Shown: positions 27,325 to 37,120, counted from the stretch's first letter. The stretch: DNA of 64,000 nucleotides from Arthrobacter sp. PAMC25284 (GCF_019443425.1 NZ_CP080382.1:1488001-1552000), one strand, 5' to 3'. Notes: generated by a model not told the origin, from the sequence alone. Program-made: numbers and translations.

Positions 27325-28293
27325 ATGGACTTCGGATTTATTATTTCCAATGCTGCGGGCGAGATTTTCAGCCCGACGACGGCGGCTTACGCACTCGCTG
27401 CCCTCGGCCTCGCCGTCCACTTCGGCTACTCCGGCCTGCTGAACTTCGGCCAGGCCGGTTTTATGGCCGTCGGCGCCTACGGCTTCGCCATTTCGACGCT
27501 GACCTTCAATGTGCCCTTCTTCGTCGGCCTCCTGATCGCCGTGGTACTCGCCTCGATATTTGCCCTGCTGCTGGGCATCCCGACCCTCCGGCTGCGTGCC
27601 GACTACCTCGCCATCGTGACGATTGCCTCGGCCGAAATCGTCCGCTACATCGTCACCACCAACCAGCTCACCTCGGTGACCGGCTCGGCTAACGGCCTGG
27701 CCGCCTTCGAAGGCGGATTCTACGACATGAACCCGTTCCCCGCCGGTGACTACTTCGGGATGAACAATCGGGACTTTTTCATCCGCATCGTCGGCTGGGG
27801 TCTGGTGGTTCTGTGCTGCACCCTGGTATGGCTCCTGATGCGCAGCCCGTGGGGCCGCGTTCTGAAGGGTATCCGGGAAGACGAGAACGCCGTCCGCTCG
27901 CTCGGCAAGAATGTCTACGCCTACAAGATGCAGGCGCTCGTCATCGGCGGCGTGCTCGGCGCTCTGGCGGGCATGATCTTCACTCTTCCACGCGGCGCGG
28001 TGCAGCCGGCAAACTACGGCACTGAACTGACGTTCTTCCTGTACACCTGCCTGCTGCTCGGCGGTCTCGGCACCGTCCTCGGACCCGTCATTGGCGCCAT
28101 GATCTTCTGGGTGGTGCTGTCCTTGACCCAGGGCCTGCTCTTCGGGGCCATCGAGTCCGGCGCCATCACCTTCCTGAACACGGTCCAGGCCGGGCAGCTC
28201 CGCTTCATCCTCGTGGGTGTGGCTCTGATGCTGCTGATGATCTTCAGGCCGCAGGGCGTCTTTGGCAACAAGAAGGAGCTGGCATTCGCATGA
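27325..28293 (+). CDS. livM: Branched-chain amino acid type ABC permease LivM
   Basis: A 322-residue second permease. GYSGLLNFGQAGFMAVGAYG is the LivM signature near residue 36. RLRADYLAIVTIASAEIVR and the late IREDENAVRSLGKNV loop (ATPase contact) are also conserved, and the end RPQGVFGNK is typical. About nine hydrophobic segments. Starts 9 bp after livH and overlaps livG by 4 bp (ATGA). Confidence 0.92.
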   Translation: MDFGFIISNAAGEIFSPTTAAYALAALGLAVHFGYSGLLNFGQAGFMAVGAYGFAISTLTFNVPFFVGLLIAVVLASIFALLLGIPTLRLRADYLAIVTIASAEIVRYIVTTNQLTSVTGSANGLAAFEGGFYDMNPFPAGDYFGMNNRDFFIRIVGWGLVVLCCTLVWLLMRSPWGRVLKGIREDENAVRSLGKNVYAYKMQALVIGGVLGALAGMIFTLPRGAVQPANYGTELTFFLYTCLLLGGLGTVLGPVIGAMIFWVVLSLTQGLLFGAIESGAITFLNTVQAGQLRFILVGVALMLLMIFRPQGVFGNKKELAFA

Positions 28294-29326
28294 GCGCGAA
28301 CCCAACCGAAGAAAACATCGACTACATGACGGACACCCGTCCGATTGCCGTCGGGGACGCAGTTCCCGGCTGCAAGAAGCGGGATCCCATTGTGGTGGCC
28401 GAAAACGTGACCCGGACGTTTGGCGGCATCAACGCCGTCGACGTCGAATACCTCGAGATCCCCCGGCACAAAATCACGGCGCTGATCGGACCCAACGGGG
28501 CCGGCAAGACGACGCTCTTCAACCTGCTGACCGGGTTCGATACCCCGAATTCCGGCAAGTGGGAGTTCGAGGGTCAAAGCATCGCCGGGGTCTCGTCCTA
28601 CAAGGTCGCACGCATGGGTATGGTGCGCACCTTCCAGCTCACCAAGGTGATGGGCAAGCTCACGGTTATGGAGAATATGCGCCTCGGCGCCTCCAAGCAA
28701 CCCGGAGAAAGCCTGTCCAAGGCGCTCTTCAAGGGCATTTGGGGCAGCCGGGAAAAGCAGATCACCGCAGAGGCGGACGTGCTGCTGGCGAAGTTCAAGC
28801 TGGACACCAAAAAGGACGATTACGCCGCGTCGTTGTCCGGCGGCCAGCGCAAGCTGCTCGAAATGGCCCGGTCCCTGATGGTACGGCCGAAGCTCGTTAT
28901 GCTCGACGAGCCCATGGCCGGTGTCAATCCGGCCCTGACCCAGTCACTGCTGGACCACATCAAGAACCTCAAGGCCGAAGGGATGACCGTGCTGTTCGTC
29001 GAGCACGACATGCACATGGTGCGCCATATCGCCGACTGGGTGGTCGTCATGGCCGAAGGCAAGATCGTGGCCGAAGGTCCACCCGGCGACGTGATGAAGA
29101 ACCCTGCCGTGATCGACGCCTACCTGGGCGCGCACCACGACGTGGATCTCGGCGACACGGATGGCCTCCTCGAACTTGAAAACAACCTTGAGGCCGACGA
29201 GGAGTCGGTCGTTGGCACCGCGGACGCGGGGATCATTGCCAAGGATGTCATCATCAAGGAAACCGAGGACCGCCGGAGTACCCGCGGAAAGCACAGCCAC
29301 GATGACACCACAGAGAAGGGCACAGA

Positions 29327-29330
<4 letters not shown>
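28290..29330 (+). CDS. livG: Branched-chain amino acid type ABC ATPase LivG with charged tail
   Basis: A 346-residue ATPase of the importer. Walker A GPNGAGKTT, the LivG-specific TFQLTKVMGKLTVMEN, signature LSGGQRK, Walker B LVMLDEPMAG and the switch FVEHDMHMV are all intact. It is longer than usual LivG (about 255): about 35 extra residues at the N terminus and about 65 at the C terminus, the latter highly acidic then Lys/His-rich (ending DDTTEKGTE). The role of the tail is unknown. Confidence 0.91.
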
Positions 29331-30101
<771 letters not shown>

Positions 30102-30114
30102 GACCCGCTACACG

Positions 30115-30145
30115 AGGGCCGTCACCATCCGGTGGCGGCCCTTTT
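30115..30145 (+). terminator. Rho-independent terminator of livHMGF
   Basis: AGGGCCGTCACC (30115-30126) pairs with GGTGGCGGCCCT (30131-30142) with one G-U pair and loop ATCC, followed by TTTT. It begins 14 bp after the livF stop. Confidence 0.85.
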
Positions 30146-30463
30146 GCGCGCCTTGGGCACCCTGCCGGGCCCGTGCCCCCTCCCCCGACGGAACCACAGC
30201 GCCACAGGGCACACGGGGCACTCATTCGGGCCGGCACGGACCGTGCACCCGTAGCCAGGGGCCCGGGTGCCCGGGTGCCCGGGGCCCGATACCGTACCTG
30301 CCCCCGCTGCCCCGGCCCCTGCCCCTTCCTCTGCCGGCGTCGAGAATATCCTGCCGGGTGTGACGCCGCAGCCAGGACAATCGCGGCGGCCCGCTCCTCC
30401 GGGCACGCAGAAGGCCCCCGTCCGCATGGACGGGGGCCCTCAACGTTGTGTCAGAAAGTGGCT
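30146..30463. other. 318-bp intergenic region between converging livF and livK
   Basis: No credible gene. The first part is very GC-rich, with short direct repeats of CCCGGGTG and CCCGGGGC around 30264-30292. It ends with the livK terminator. Confidence 0.6.
30413..30438 (-). terminator. Terminator of livK
   Basis: GGCCCCCGTCC (30413-30423) pairs with GGACGGGGGCC (30428-30438), 11 bp, loop GCAT, 26 bp downstream of the leftward livK stop. In the livK direction the hairpin is followed by TTCTGCG. Confidence 0.75.
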
Positions 30464-31819
30464 TTACAGCTTGCCGAATTCTTCCTTGATGGGGGTGTAG
30501 TTGTTGTCTTCCTGGAACTCGTAGATGCCGATGTAGGCTTCCGTCGGGTCGCCTGCGTCTGAGAACGTTACGGGGCCGGACTGGCCGTCGTAATCGATGT
30601 CCTTGCCGTTACGGAGCAGAGTGACGCAGGTCGGGAAGCTGGTGCACTTCTCCCCGACTTCCGACACAGCCTTCAGCTGCGCAGCAATATCGACACCCTT
30701 GGTGCTCTGGGCGGCCTCAGCAGCCAGGGCGATCAGGTTGACGGCGTCGTAGGACTCACCACCGTAGGTGAAGTCTGTCAGGGCCGGATCAACGGCCAGC
30801 ATCTTCTGCTTGAACGAGTCCTTGGCGAAGGTGCCGGGAATGGTGCCCTGGGCGCCCTTCAAGGTACCCGGCTGGAAGTCGGTGCTGTAGTTGGTCATGT
30901 TGCCGTCCACCATAAAGAGCTGCGTGGGCTTGACGCCTTTGCCCGTCATGAGCGGAACGATCGACTTCGCCTGGTCGAAGGTGATCAGGGCGATGGCGTC
31001 CGGCTTGGCAGCCACGACCTTGTCCACCTGGCTGCTGAACTGGGAATCACCCTCATTGAACAGTTCCTGGGCGACGACCTGTCCGCCGGCTGCTTCGAAA
31101 GCGGACTTGACGTTCTCCGCCAGACCTGTTCCGTAGGCGTCATTCAGGACGATCATGCCGACCGTCTGGGCGCCGCAGCTGGCCATGTAGTTGCCAAGCA
31201 CTTTGCCCTGGAGCACGTCCGAGGGAGCGGTACGCCAGTACAGACCCTTGTCATCCCAGGCGGTGAAGTCCGGGGAGGTGTTGGCCGGCGAGAACATGAT
31301 GGTCCCGGCACCGGTGATCTGGTTGATGACGGTCTTGGACACACCGGATGAAGCGGCGCCGATAATGGCACTGACGCCCTGGCCCAGCAGCGAGGTGGTG
31401 GACTGGGTGGCGATGTCGGTCTTGGTGTCACCGGAGTCGCGGTGAATGATTTCGACCGGCTTGCCCAGGACGCCTCCGGCCTCGTTGACTTCCTTGATGC
31501 CGAGGTTCACGCCCGCAATTTCGGGCGGGCCGAGGAAGGCCAGCGAACCGGTCGTCGGCAGGAGCGAACCCAGCTTCAAGGGTGCATCGGTGGTTGTGGT
31601 GGAGGCGGGGACAGCCCCGGCGTTAGGGGCCTCGGCGGCCGCGCTTGCCCCGGCGCCGGCCCCGGGAGCGGGGCAGGAAATCCCTGCAGCATTGACGGAG
31701 GCTGACCCGCTGGCCGTCGGAGTGGACGTGCCACCACAGGCGGTAGCCAGGAAGGTGACGCCGAGGCCAAGCGCAGTGAGCTTGGCGATGCGGGGCGCCA
31801 CCTGGGGGAGTGAAGTCAT
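30464..31819 (-). CDS. livK: Branched-chain amino acid type ABC substrate-binding lipoprotein
   Basis: A 451-residue periplasmic-type binding protein anchored as a lipoprotein. The ATG at 31819 is set by GAGGAG 8 nt upstream. The signal peptide ends in FLATAC with Cys28. A Ser/Ala/Gly-rich linker of about 60 residues precedes the binding fold: LKLGSLLPTTGSLAFLGPP, GVNLGIKEVNEAGGVLGKPVE, then SALIGAASS-like SAIIGAASSGVSKT, and YGGESYDAVNLIALAAEAA near the end. It converges on livHMGF and has its own terminator, so it is transcribed apart from the permeases. Substrate (amino acid, amide or urea) cannot be fixed from sequence. Confidence 0.88.
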   Translation of the reverse strand: MTSLPQVAPRIAKLTALGLGVTFLATACGGTSTPTASGSASVNAAGISCPAPGAGAGASAAAEAPNAGAVPASTTTTDAPLKLGSLLPTTGSLAFLGPPEIAGVNLGIKEVNEAGGVLGKPVEIIHRDSGDTKTDIATQSTTSLLGQGVSAIIGAASSGVSKTVINQITGAGTIMFSPANTSPDFTAWDDKGLYWRTAPSDVLQGKVLGNYMASCGAQTVGMIVLNDAYGTGLAENVKSAFEAAGGQVVAQELFNEGDSQFSSQVDKVVAAKPDAIALITFDQAKSIVPLMTGKGVKPTQLFMVDGNMTNYSTDFQPGTLKGAQGTIPGTFAKDSFKQKMLAVDPALTDFTYGGESYDAVNLIALAAEAAQSTKGVDIAAQLKAVSEVGEKCTSFPTCVTLLRNGKDIDYDGQSGPVTFSDAGDPTEAYIGIYEFQEDNNYTPIKEEFGKL

Positions 31820-31865
31820 GTACAGTCTCCTCGATCGAAAGGTACGAACGCCTTTGACACGAAAG

Positions 31866-31881
31866 ATCAGGTGTTCCTGAT
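31866..31881. promoter_or_regulatory. Inverted repeat upstream of livK, possible operator
   Basis: ATCAGG-TGTT-CCTGAT, perfect 6-bp arms with a 4-base spacer, 46 bp upstream of the livK start. It could equally be a small leader hairpin. Confidence 0.3.
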
Positions 31882-32055
31882 TCCATCTCAAGCTAGTGCA
31901 ATTTCGACGCGAAAATAAGTGAGTACGGTCACATCCTCATAACAGTCGTTGCATAGAGGAAATCTGGCACCGGAATTGGTCCGGGTGGGCCGATACAACC
32001 ACTCCGCGGACGCCCAACACCGCGTCCCGCGGCACAACTCACGGCACAGCTACAG

Positions 32056-32129
32056 TGCCCCAGGTGGGACTCGAACCCACAACACGCGGATTTTAAGTCC
32101 GCTGCCTCTGCCAATTGGGCTACTGGGGC
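32056..32129 (-). tRNA. tRNA-Leu(UAA), 74 nt, short variable loop
   Basis: On the minus strand a complete cloverleaf can be drawn: 7-bp acceptor stem GCCCCAG/CTGGGGC, D arm from TAGCCCAATTGGC, anticodon stem GCGGA/TCCGC with loop CTTAAAA (anticodon TAA), variable loop GTGTT of 5 nt, T arm GTGGG-TTCGAGT-CCCAC, discriminator A. CCA is not encoded. The anticodon reads the leucine codon UUA, but leucine tRNAs normally have a long variable arm. Confidence 0.93.
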
Positions 32130-32160
32130 GCCCGGTCCATGGTATCCCGCCGCAGGCCGG

Positions 32161-33111
32161 CTAGTTGTTTGCCAACGGCCCGGCGTAGCGAAAGGATCCG
32201 CTGACCCCGCCGGGCCAGACAGCCAGGGGCAGCAGCTGGAAATGCCCGGCCCAGGACGGTTCCGGCGGCTCCACTCCGAGGGTGACAGAGGGGACGAACC
32301 CAAAGCGGGCGTAGAACTCCGGGCTGCCCAGCAGTGCGATCCCCCGCTCCCCCGCCGCATTAGCCCGGACGACTGTTTCTTTGACGAGCGCAGTGCCGAT
32401 ACCGTGGCGCTGAAGCCGCGGGACAACTCCGATAGGGCCGAGGCCCAGCAGTTCCAGCTCCCCCACCCAGCCTCTCGTGCTGATCACATGGCCGACGATC
32501 TGGCCGTCGAGTTCCGCGACAATACTGAATTCCGGCAGGTATTCCGCACACTCGAAGAGCCGGGCCAGCAGCTTGACTTCCTTGGGCTCGCCCTCGACCG
32601 GCAGCCCCGTCTCGGGCGAAACCGCAAAGGCAGCGGCTGTGAGCGCCAGAATTGCCGGACGGTCAGCGGGTGTCTCCGAGCGCAGTACAGGTTTCTGGGC
32701 GGGCCGCTGCCTGCCGGCATCTTCCGCCAGCTCGTGCAGGGCTTCGAGCGCCCGGTCGACGTCTGCCACGGGCACCAGGAGATGGTCGTGGTGAAACCCG
32801 GCGAGGACATTGCAGCTGATCTTCGCAGCGGTCAGGGCCGCACTGACCGCCGCCGTCAGGCCAACGGCTTCCAGCGCCGAATGCACCTCCAAGGTGATCC
32901 AGGCCCCGACAAAGTCGTACGACAGACCCAAGCCGTCCGCCTCGGACCGCGGCATAACCACGGTCAGTCCCTCAGCTTCTCTGACCGCTGCCTCGACTCC
33001 CCCGGCCAACGGTCTGCCGTGCGGCCACAGCACGTAAACGAACTCTCCGTCCCGGCGGACGGGATGCATGGTGGCCAGCAGGGTGCGGAGGTCCTTTTCA
33101 CCTGTCGTCAT
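32161..33111 (-). CDS. Fusion of ACT-like domain and GNAT N-acetyltransferase
   Basis: A 316-residue two-domain protein. Residues 1-135 resemble the ACT_3-type domain: LLATMHPVRRDGEFVYVLWP, the central AWITLEVHSALEAVGLTAAV and CNVLAGFHHDHLLVPV. Residues 140-310 are a GNAT acetyltransferase: LRSETPADRPAILALTAAAF, then ELELLGLGPIGVVPRLQRHGIG with the acetyl-CoA pyrophosphate loop, and GSPEFYARFGF. It probably acetylates a small molecule, perhaps controlled by amino-acid binding to the ACT domain (inference). Substrate unknown. It lies beside the tRNA-Leu gene. Confidence 0.83.
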   Translation of the reverse strand: MTTGEKDLRTLLATMHPVRRDGEFVYVLWPHGRPLAGGVEAAVREAEGLTVVMPRSEADGLGLSYDFVGAWITLEVHSALEAVGLTAAVSAALTAAKISCNVLAGFHHDHLLVPVADVDRALEALHELAEDAGRQRPAQKPVLRSETPADRPAILALTAAAFAVSPETGLPVEGEPKEVKLLARLFECAEYLPEFSIVAELDGQIVGHVISTRGWVGELELLGLGPIGVVPRLQRHGIGTALVKETVVRANAAGERGIALLGSPEFYARFGFVPSVTLGVEPPEPSWAGHFQLLPLAVWPGGVSGSFRYAGPLANN

Positions 33112-33182
33112 GGAGCCAGTCTAGGCGCAGCCCCGTGTGCGCGGCGGCGGGCGGCAGCGGCAACAGAGGCCCGCCAACGGCA

Positions 33183-33216
33183 GCGGCGGCCGCTCCCCAT
33201 GGGGAACGGCCGCCGC
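33183..33216. terminator. Strong palindrome between ndh and ACT-GNAT gene
   Basis: Arms of 17 bases (33183-33199 and 33200-33216) pair with a single mismatch around CCATGG. It lies 17 bp beyond the leftward ndh stop and is most likely its terminator. Confidence 0.65.
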
Positions 33217-33232
33217 AAGCCAATGCTTCAGA

Positions 33233-34681
33233 CTATTTGGAGTCTGCCGTGACACGTTCCGCGGAACCGGCAGCCCTGGGCTGCTTCGCGGCGGGAGCGG
33301 CGGCCGGCTTCGGAGCCGGTGTCGCCGCGGCCACGAAAGCACCGCGGGGGTTGTCCAGATCGATCAGCTGCGTGGTGTCGCGGCCCATAAGGAAGATCAG
33401 GATCCAGTTCATGATGACGCGGATCTTACGCTCGAAGGTGGGCATCGCGAAGCCGTGGTAGCCGCGGTGCGCGAGCCAGGCCAGCGGTCCCTTCAGCCCG
33501 ATCCGGCCGAGGATGTTGATGTTCGCAACACCCTTCCACTCGCCGAAGCCGGCGACGGCGCCCAGGTTCTTGTGCTTGTAGTCCTTGAGTTCCTTGTCCC
33601 AGCGCGAGGCCCACAGGTTCTTGGCGAGGCGCTTGGCCTGGCGCAGAGCGTGCTGGGCGTTCGGGACGCACGTGCCGTCCGGCAGGCCGCTGCCGCTGAG
33701 GTCCGGCACGGCCGCGACATCGCCGGCGGCCCAGGCGTTCGGAATGATGCCTTCGTCGCCGGCGATCCGCAGGTCCGCCAGGACGCGGACGCGGCCGCGC
33801 GGTTCGAGCGGGAAGTCGGTGGAGCGGACCATCGGGTTCGCCTGCACACCGGCAGTCCAGACGAGGGTATCGGCCTCGAAGTCCTGGGCCAGCGACTTGT
33901 CCGGCAGGTTGATGAGCTTCAGGGACCCCTCGGCGTTGTCCAGTGAGGTGTTGAGCAGGACCTCGATGCCGCGGCTGCGCAGGTGTTCAACAACCCACTC
34001 GGCCTGGCTGGCCGTGACCTCGGGCATGATGCGGCCCATGGCCTCGACGAGGACGAAGCGGACTTCCTCCTGCTTGACGCGCGGGTTGTTTTTGACCGCC
34101 GCGCGGGCGAGGTCTTCCATTTCGGTGATGCATTCGATGCCGGCGAAGCCGCCGCCGACAACCACGAAAGTCAGGGCGCGAGCACGCTCGGCGGGGTCGG
34201 TCATGGACGACGCAACCTCGATGCGGTCCAGGACGCTGTTGCGCAGGGCAACGGCTTCCTCAATGGTCTTGAGGCCGATTCCCTTCTCAGCCAGTCCCTT
34301 GATGGGGAAGGTGCGGGTGATGGCGCCGGCTGCGATGACGACGTCGAAGTACGGAACCTCGAAGTTGTCGCCGCCGTCTGCGGGGGCAACCACAGCAGTG
34401 CGGTTGGCATGGTCGATCGAGGTGACGCGGCCCTGAAGGAGTTCAGTCTGCTTCAAGTGCTGGCGGTGCGAGACCACGGCGTGGCGCGCTTCGATGTTGC
34501 CGCCGGCAACTTCCGGCAGGAAGGGCTGGTAGGTCATGTAGGGCAGGGGATCCACGAGGGTGACGATGCCACCGGCATTCGCGATCTTCTTCTGCAGTTT
34601 GAGGGCCACATACAGGCCGACGTAGCCGCCGCCGACGACGAGCACGCGGGGACGGTCCAGGAGTTGAGGGGAGGAAGCCAT
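33233..34681 (-). CDS. ndh: Type II NADH dehydrogenase (NDH-2)
   Basis: A 482-residue FAD enzyme passing electrons from NADH to quinone without proton pumping, on the inner face of the membrane. VLVVGGGYVGLYVALKL (residues 13-29) is the FAD site, FVVVGGGFAGIECITEMEDL the NADH site, and WTAGVQANP and AWAAGDVAAVPD the second FAD contact. The C-terminal RKIRVIMNWILIFLMGRD is the membrane-associating segment. A Pro/Ala-rich tail of about 45 residues follows, longer than usual. Confidence 0.92.
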   Translation of the reverse strand: MASSPQLLDRPRVLVVGGGYVGLYVALKLQKKIANAGGIVTLVDPLPYMTYQPFLPEVAGGNIEARHAVVSHRQHLKQTELLQGRVTSIDHANRTAVVAPADGGDNFEVPYFDVVIAAGAITRTFPIKGLAEKGIGLKTIEEAVALRNSVLDRIEVASSMTDPAERARALTFVVVGGGFAGIECITEMEDLARAAVKNNPRVKQEEVRFVLVEAMGRIMPEVTASQAEWVVEHLRSRGIEVLLNTSLDNAEGSLKLINLPDKSLAQDFEADTLVWTAGVQANPMVRSTDFPLEPRGRVRVLADLRIAGDEGIIPNAWAAGDVAAVPDLSGSGLPDGTCVPNAQHALRQAKRLAKNLWASRWDKELKDYKHKNLGAVAGFGEWKGVANINILGRIGLKGPLAWLAHRGYHGFAMPTFERKIRVIMNWILIFLMGRDTTQLIDLDNPRGAFVAAATPAPKPAAAPAAKQPRAAGSAERVTADSK

Positions 34682-34719
34682 ACAGTAAGAATACAGTAGT
34701 TTGTGAAAAACTTCACTAA

Positions 34720-36115
34720 CTAGTGCCGGTCACGGCTGCCTGCCGTATCGAGCACTCCTGTGTCCCCCGCGCCGGTCGCGGCCGGCGGGTTCCGGAGTGC
34801 GCGCCGCAGGTGGAAACCGGCGGCGCCGACGATGCCGAGCAGGAGGCTCCCGAACCCCAGGACAACGAGGGCAGGCACGGCGTCATCCAGCGGCGACGGG
34901 GCTTGTGCAACCGGGACGGTTGGCTCCGGCAGGGTGGGCGCGACGTCCGACGGTGCCGGGGCTGCCGAGGCCGCGCTCGTCTCCGCGTTTCCGCGCCGGT
35001 GGACCCGGATCCAGTCCGACATCGAACCCAGCGGGTTGACCTTCGTCTCGGGAACGTCCGCCTTGAGCGCGGCTTCCGCGTCCAGGACACCGTAGCCATA
35101 CAGCGGGTCCTTTCCCGGCACCCCGGCGTCCCTGGCGGTGCTGACGATCCTGTTGATGACCTGCTTCGCCGTCATCTCCGGCCATTTGGAACGGATCAGT
35201 GCTGCCACACCGGCAACAATGGGGGTGGCTCCCGAGGTCCCGGCCCAATCGGCATAACCACCGCCAGGCAATCCCCCGACCAGATCCTCGGCCGGCGCTG
35301 CTACGCCGATACTGATGCCTTGCGAGGAGGAATCGATGCTGGCGGTCCCCCGCCGGCTCAGTCCTGCCACGGTCAGCACTCCGGGAATCGTGGCAGGGGC
35401 GCCGACCTGTACGTTGCCGCCCACGCGGTTGCCCGCTGCAGCGACGATCACAACGTCCTTCTGCTCCGCGTACAGGAACGCCGCGTCCCAGCTCTGTGGC
35501 CATTCCGGCGAGGTACTGCCCAACGAAATGTTGATGACCCGTGCGCCGTTGTCGACGGCCCACCGCACGGCCTCGGGAATCTGTTCCTGGTCCGTCTTGC
35601 CGCCGGGGTTGTCCGATCCCAGCCAGGTCGAGACGGACAGCAGCTGGGCTTCCGGGGCGACGCCGACGAGCCCGTCGGGCCCCCGGGGAGGAGGATGGAC
35701 TGGCGCTGGCGCTGGGGCTGGCGCTGGGACTGGCTTTGGCGCTGGCAGGCCGGTGGCCGCGACCGGCCAGCAGCGTCGCCACCAGCGTCCCGTGCTCGGG
35801 CTTGGCGCCGATACTCAGGCGCCCGTCGGGGCTGCCGGCACCGGACATGTCGGAGCCCCCTGCCAGGACCCCCGCCAGATCCGGGTGCGTGCCGTCCACG
35901 CCGCTGTCGATGACAGCGATCTTGACGTTGGCACCCTTGGAGACCTCCCAGGCCTTGGTGATGCCTGACTCGGCGAGCCAGTACTGCTTGTCGCGCCAAC
36001 TGTCGGCCTGCGCGGCCGGGGCAGCGGTCAGGGCCGCCATGAACGTGCCCGCCGCCACAGCCAGGGCCATCAACGCGGAGACGGTCCGGCCGGGCCGGGC
36101 TGTTGCTCTGGTCAT
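34720..36115 (-). CDS. S8 family serine peptidase, mycosin-like (frameshifted as read)
   Basis: Exported subtilisin-type protease anchored by a C-terminal membrane helix. A signal peptide (residues 1-37, ending AAQA) precedes VIDSGVDGTHPDL (Asp70) and PEHGTLVATLLAG (His108). INISLGS, VAAAGN (oxyanion Asn) and GTSGATPIVAGVAAL (catalytic Ser) follow. Between His and Asn lies a low-complexity insert (SPSASPSASASPSSSPG). The C terminus has a linker, one helix (LVVLGFGSLLLGIVGAAGF) and a basic tail, as in type VII secretion mycosins. The frame breaks at 35677-35684 (GGGCCCCC, one C extra); corrected length is about 464. No ESX genes are visible nearby. Confidence 0.86.
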
Positions 36116-36172
36116 TCAGGTCCTTTTGCGGTTCGGCTGGTGGCTCTGCCGTGATGGCCGGCTGACGCGCCG

Positions 36173-37120
36173 TCAGCTGATGCTAAGGGCGATTCCGTCA
36201 AGAATATCGTGTTCGCTGGTGACTGCTGTCGCGATCCGGCCGCCGGTGGCTTCGGCCAGGCGCTCCAGAACCCGACGCCAAATGAGTCCACCGGCTCCGA
36301 TCACGTCCACCCGGCCGGGGTGCATGTAGGGCAGGGCCGCCCGGCTTTCGCGGGTCATTGCGAGGAGATCTGTGCAGGCGTCGCGGCCGGCATCAAGTCC
36401 CAGTTCGGTGCCGTGGATTGCCTCCGGAGAGTACTCCGGCAGCCGCAATGCATGGGCCGTGATGGTGGTGACGGAGCCTGCCACGCCGACCACGACCGCG
36501 GTGCGTTCCAGCGGGACGGTCAGTGCCGCCTCGCTGATCGCGGCGTCGACGTCGGCCTCTGCCGCCTGGATTTGCGCAGCGGTGGGCGGGTCGCTGCGCA
36601 GGTGCCGTTCTGTCATTCGGACGCAGCCGACGTCGACGGACCGGGCCGCAATGACGCCGTCGGCGTTGCCCACTACGAACTCGGTGCTGCCGCCGCCAAG
36701 ATCGACGACCAGGACCAGGTCCCCTCCCCGCGACGGCAGGACGCTGCTGGCGCCGGCAAAGGACAGGGCTGCTTCCTCATCGCCGGTTATCACCTCCGGC
36801 TCCACGCCCAGGAGATCGCGGATCCCGTCAACAAAAACTTGCCGGTTGCGGGCATCGCGGGTCGCGGAGGTGGCGACAAAACGCACCTTCCCCGCGCCGT
36901 GCTCGCGGATCATGGCAGCATAATCCGCGGCGGCGGCGAACGTGCGGTCAAGGGCGTCCCGGGAGAGTTCTCCGGTAGCATCCACGCCCTGCCCCAGCCG
37001 GACGACGCGCATTTCGCGCACGACGTCGGTCAGACGCGGAGTGCCGCCGTCGGCGTCGATGTCCGCGATCAGGAGCCGGATGGAGTTGGTGCCGCAGTCG
37101 ATGGCGGCGACGCGGCTCAC
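36173..37120 (-). CDS. ppx: Exopolyphosphatase / pppGpp phosphohydrolase family (Ppx/GppA)
   Basis: A 315-residue ASKHA-fold hydrolase releasing phosphate from polyphosphate and possibly pppGpp. AAIDCGTNSIRLLIAD is the first phosphate loop, FVATSATRDARNR and LVVDLGGGSTEFVVG the second and third motifs, and TERHL the family helix. The short single-lobe length is the usual actinobacterial type. It begins at GTG 37120, overlapping the DUF501 stop (GTGA), so the two are coupled. Confidence 0.92.
   Translation of the reverse strand: MSRVAAIDCGTNSIRLLIADIDADGGTPRLTDVVREMRVVRLGQGVDATGELSRDALDRTFAAAADYAAMIREHGAGKVRFVATSATRDARNRQVFVDGIRDLLGVEPEVITGDEEAALSFAGASSVLPSRGGDLVLVVDLGGGSTEFVVGNADGVIAARSVDVGCVRMTERHLRSDPPTAAQIQAAEADVDAAISEAALTVPLERTAVVVGVAGSVTTITAHALRLPEYSPEAIHGTELGLDAGRDACTDLLAMTRESRAALPYMHPGRVDVIGAGGLIWRRVLERLAEATGGRIATAVTSEHDILDGIALSIS

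Noticed and set aside
26977..28305. 442-residue minus-strand frame opposite livH/livM
   Set aside because: Acidic low-complexity shadow. The plus strand carries unambiguous permease sequence.
30264..30292. CCCGGGTG/CCCGGGGC repeats as an attachment site
   Set aside because: Short GC-rich direct repeats with no integrase or tRNA at the site. More likely simple low-complexity sequence.
31949..32164. Plus-strand 71-residue reading frame containing GGTRTHNTRI
   Set aside because: It is the antisense of the tRNA-Leu gene. This peptide pattern is a well-known false prediction over tRNAs.
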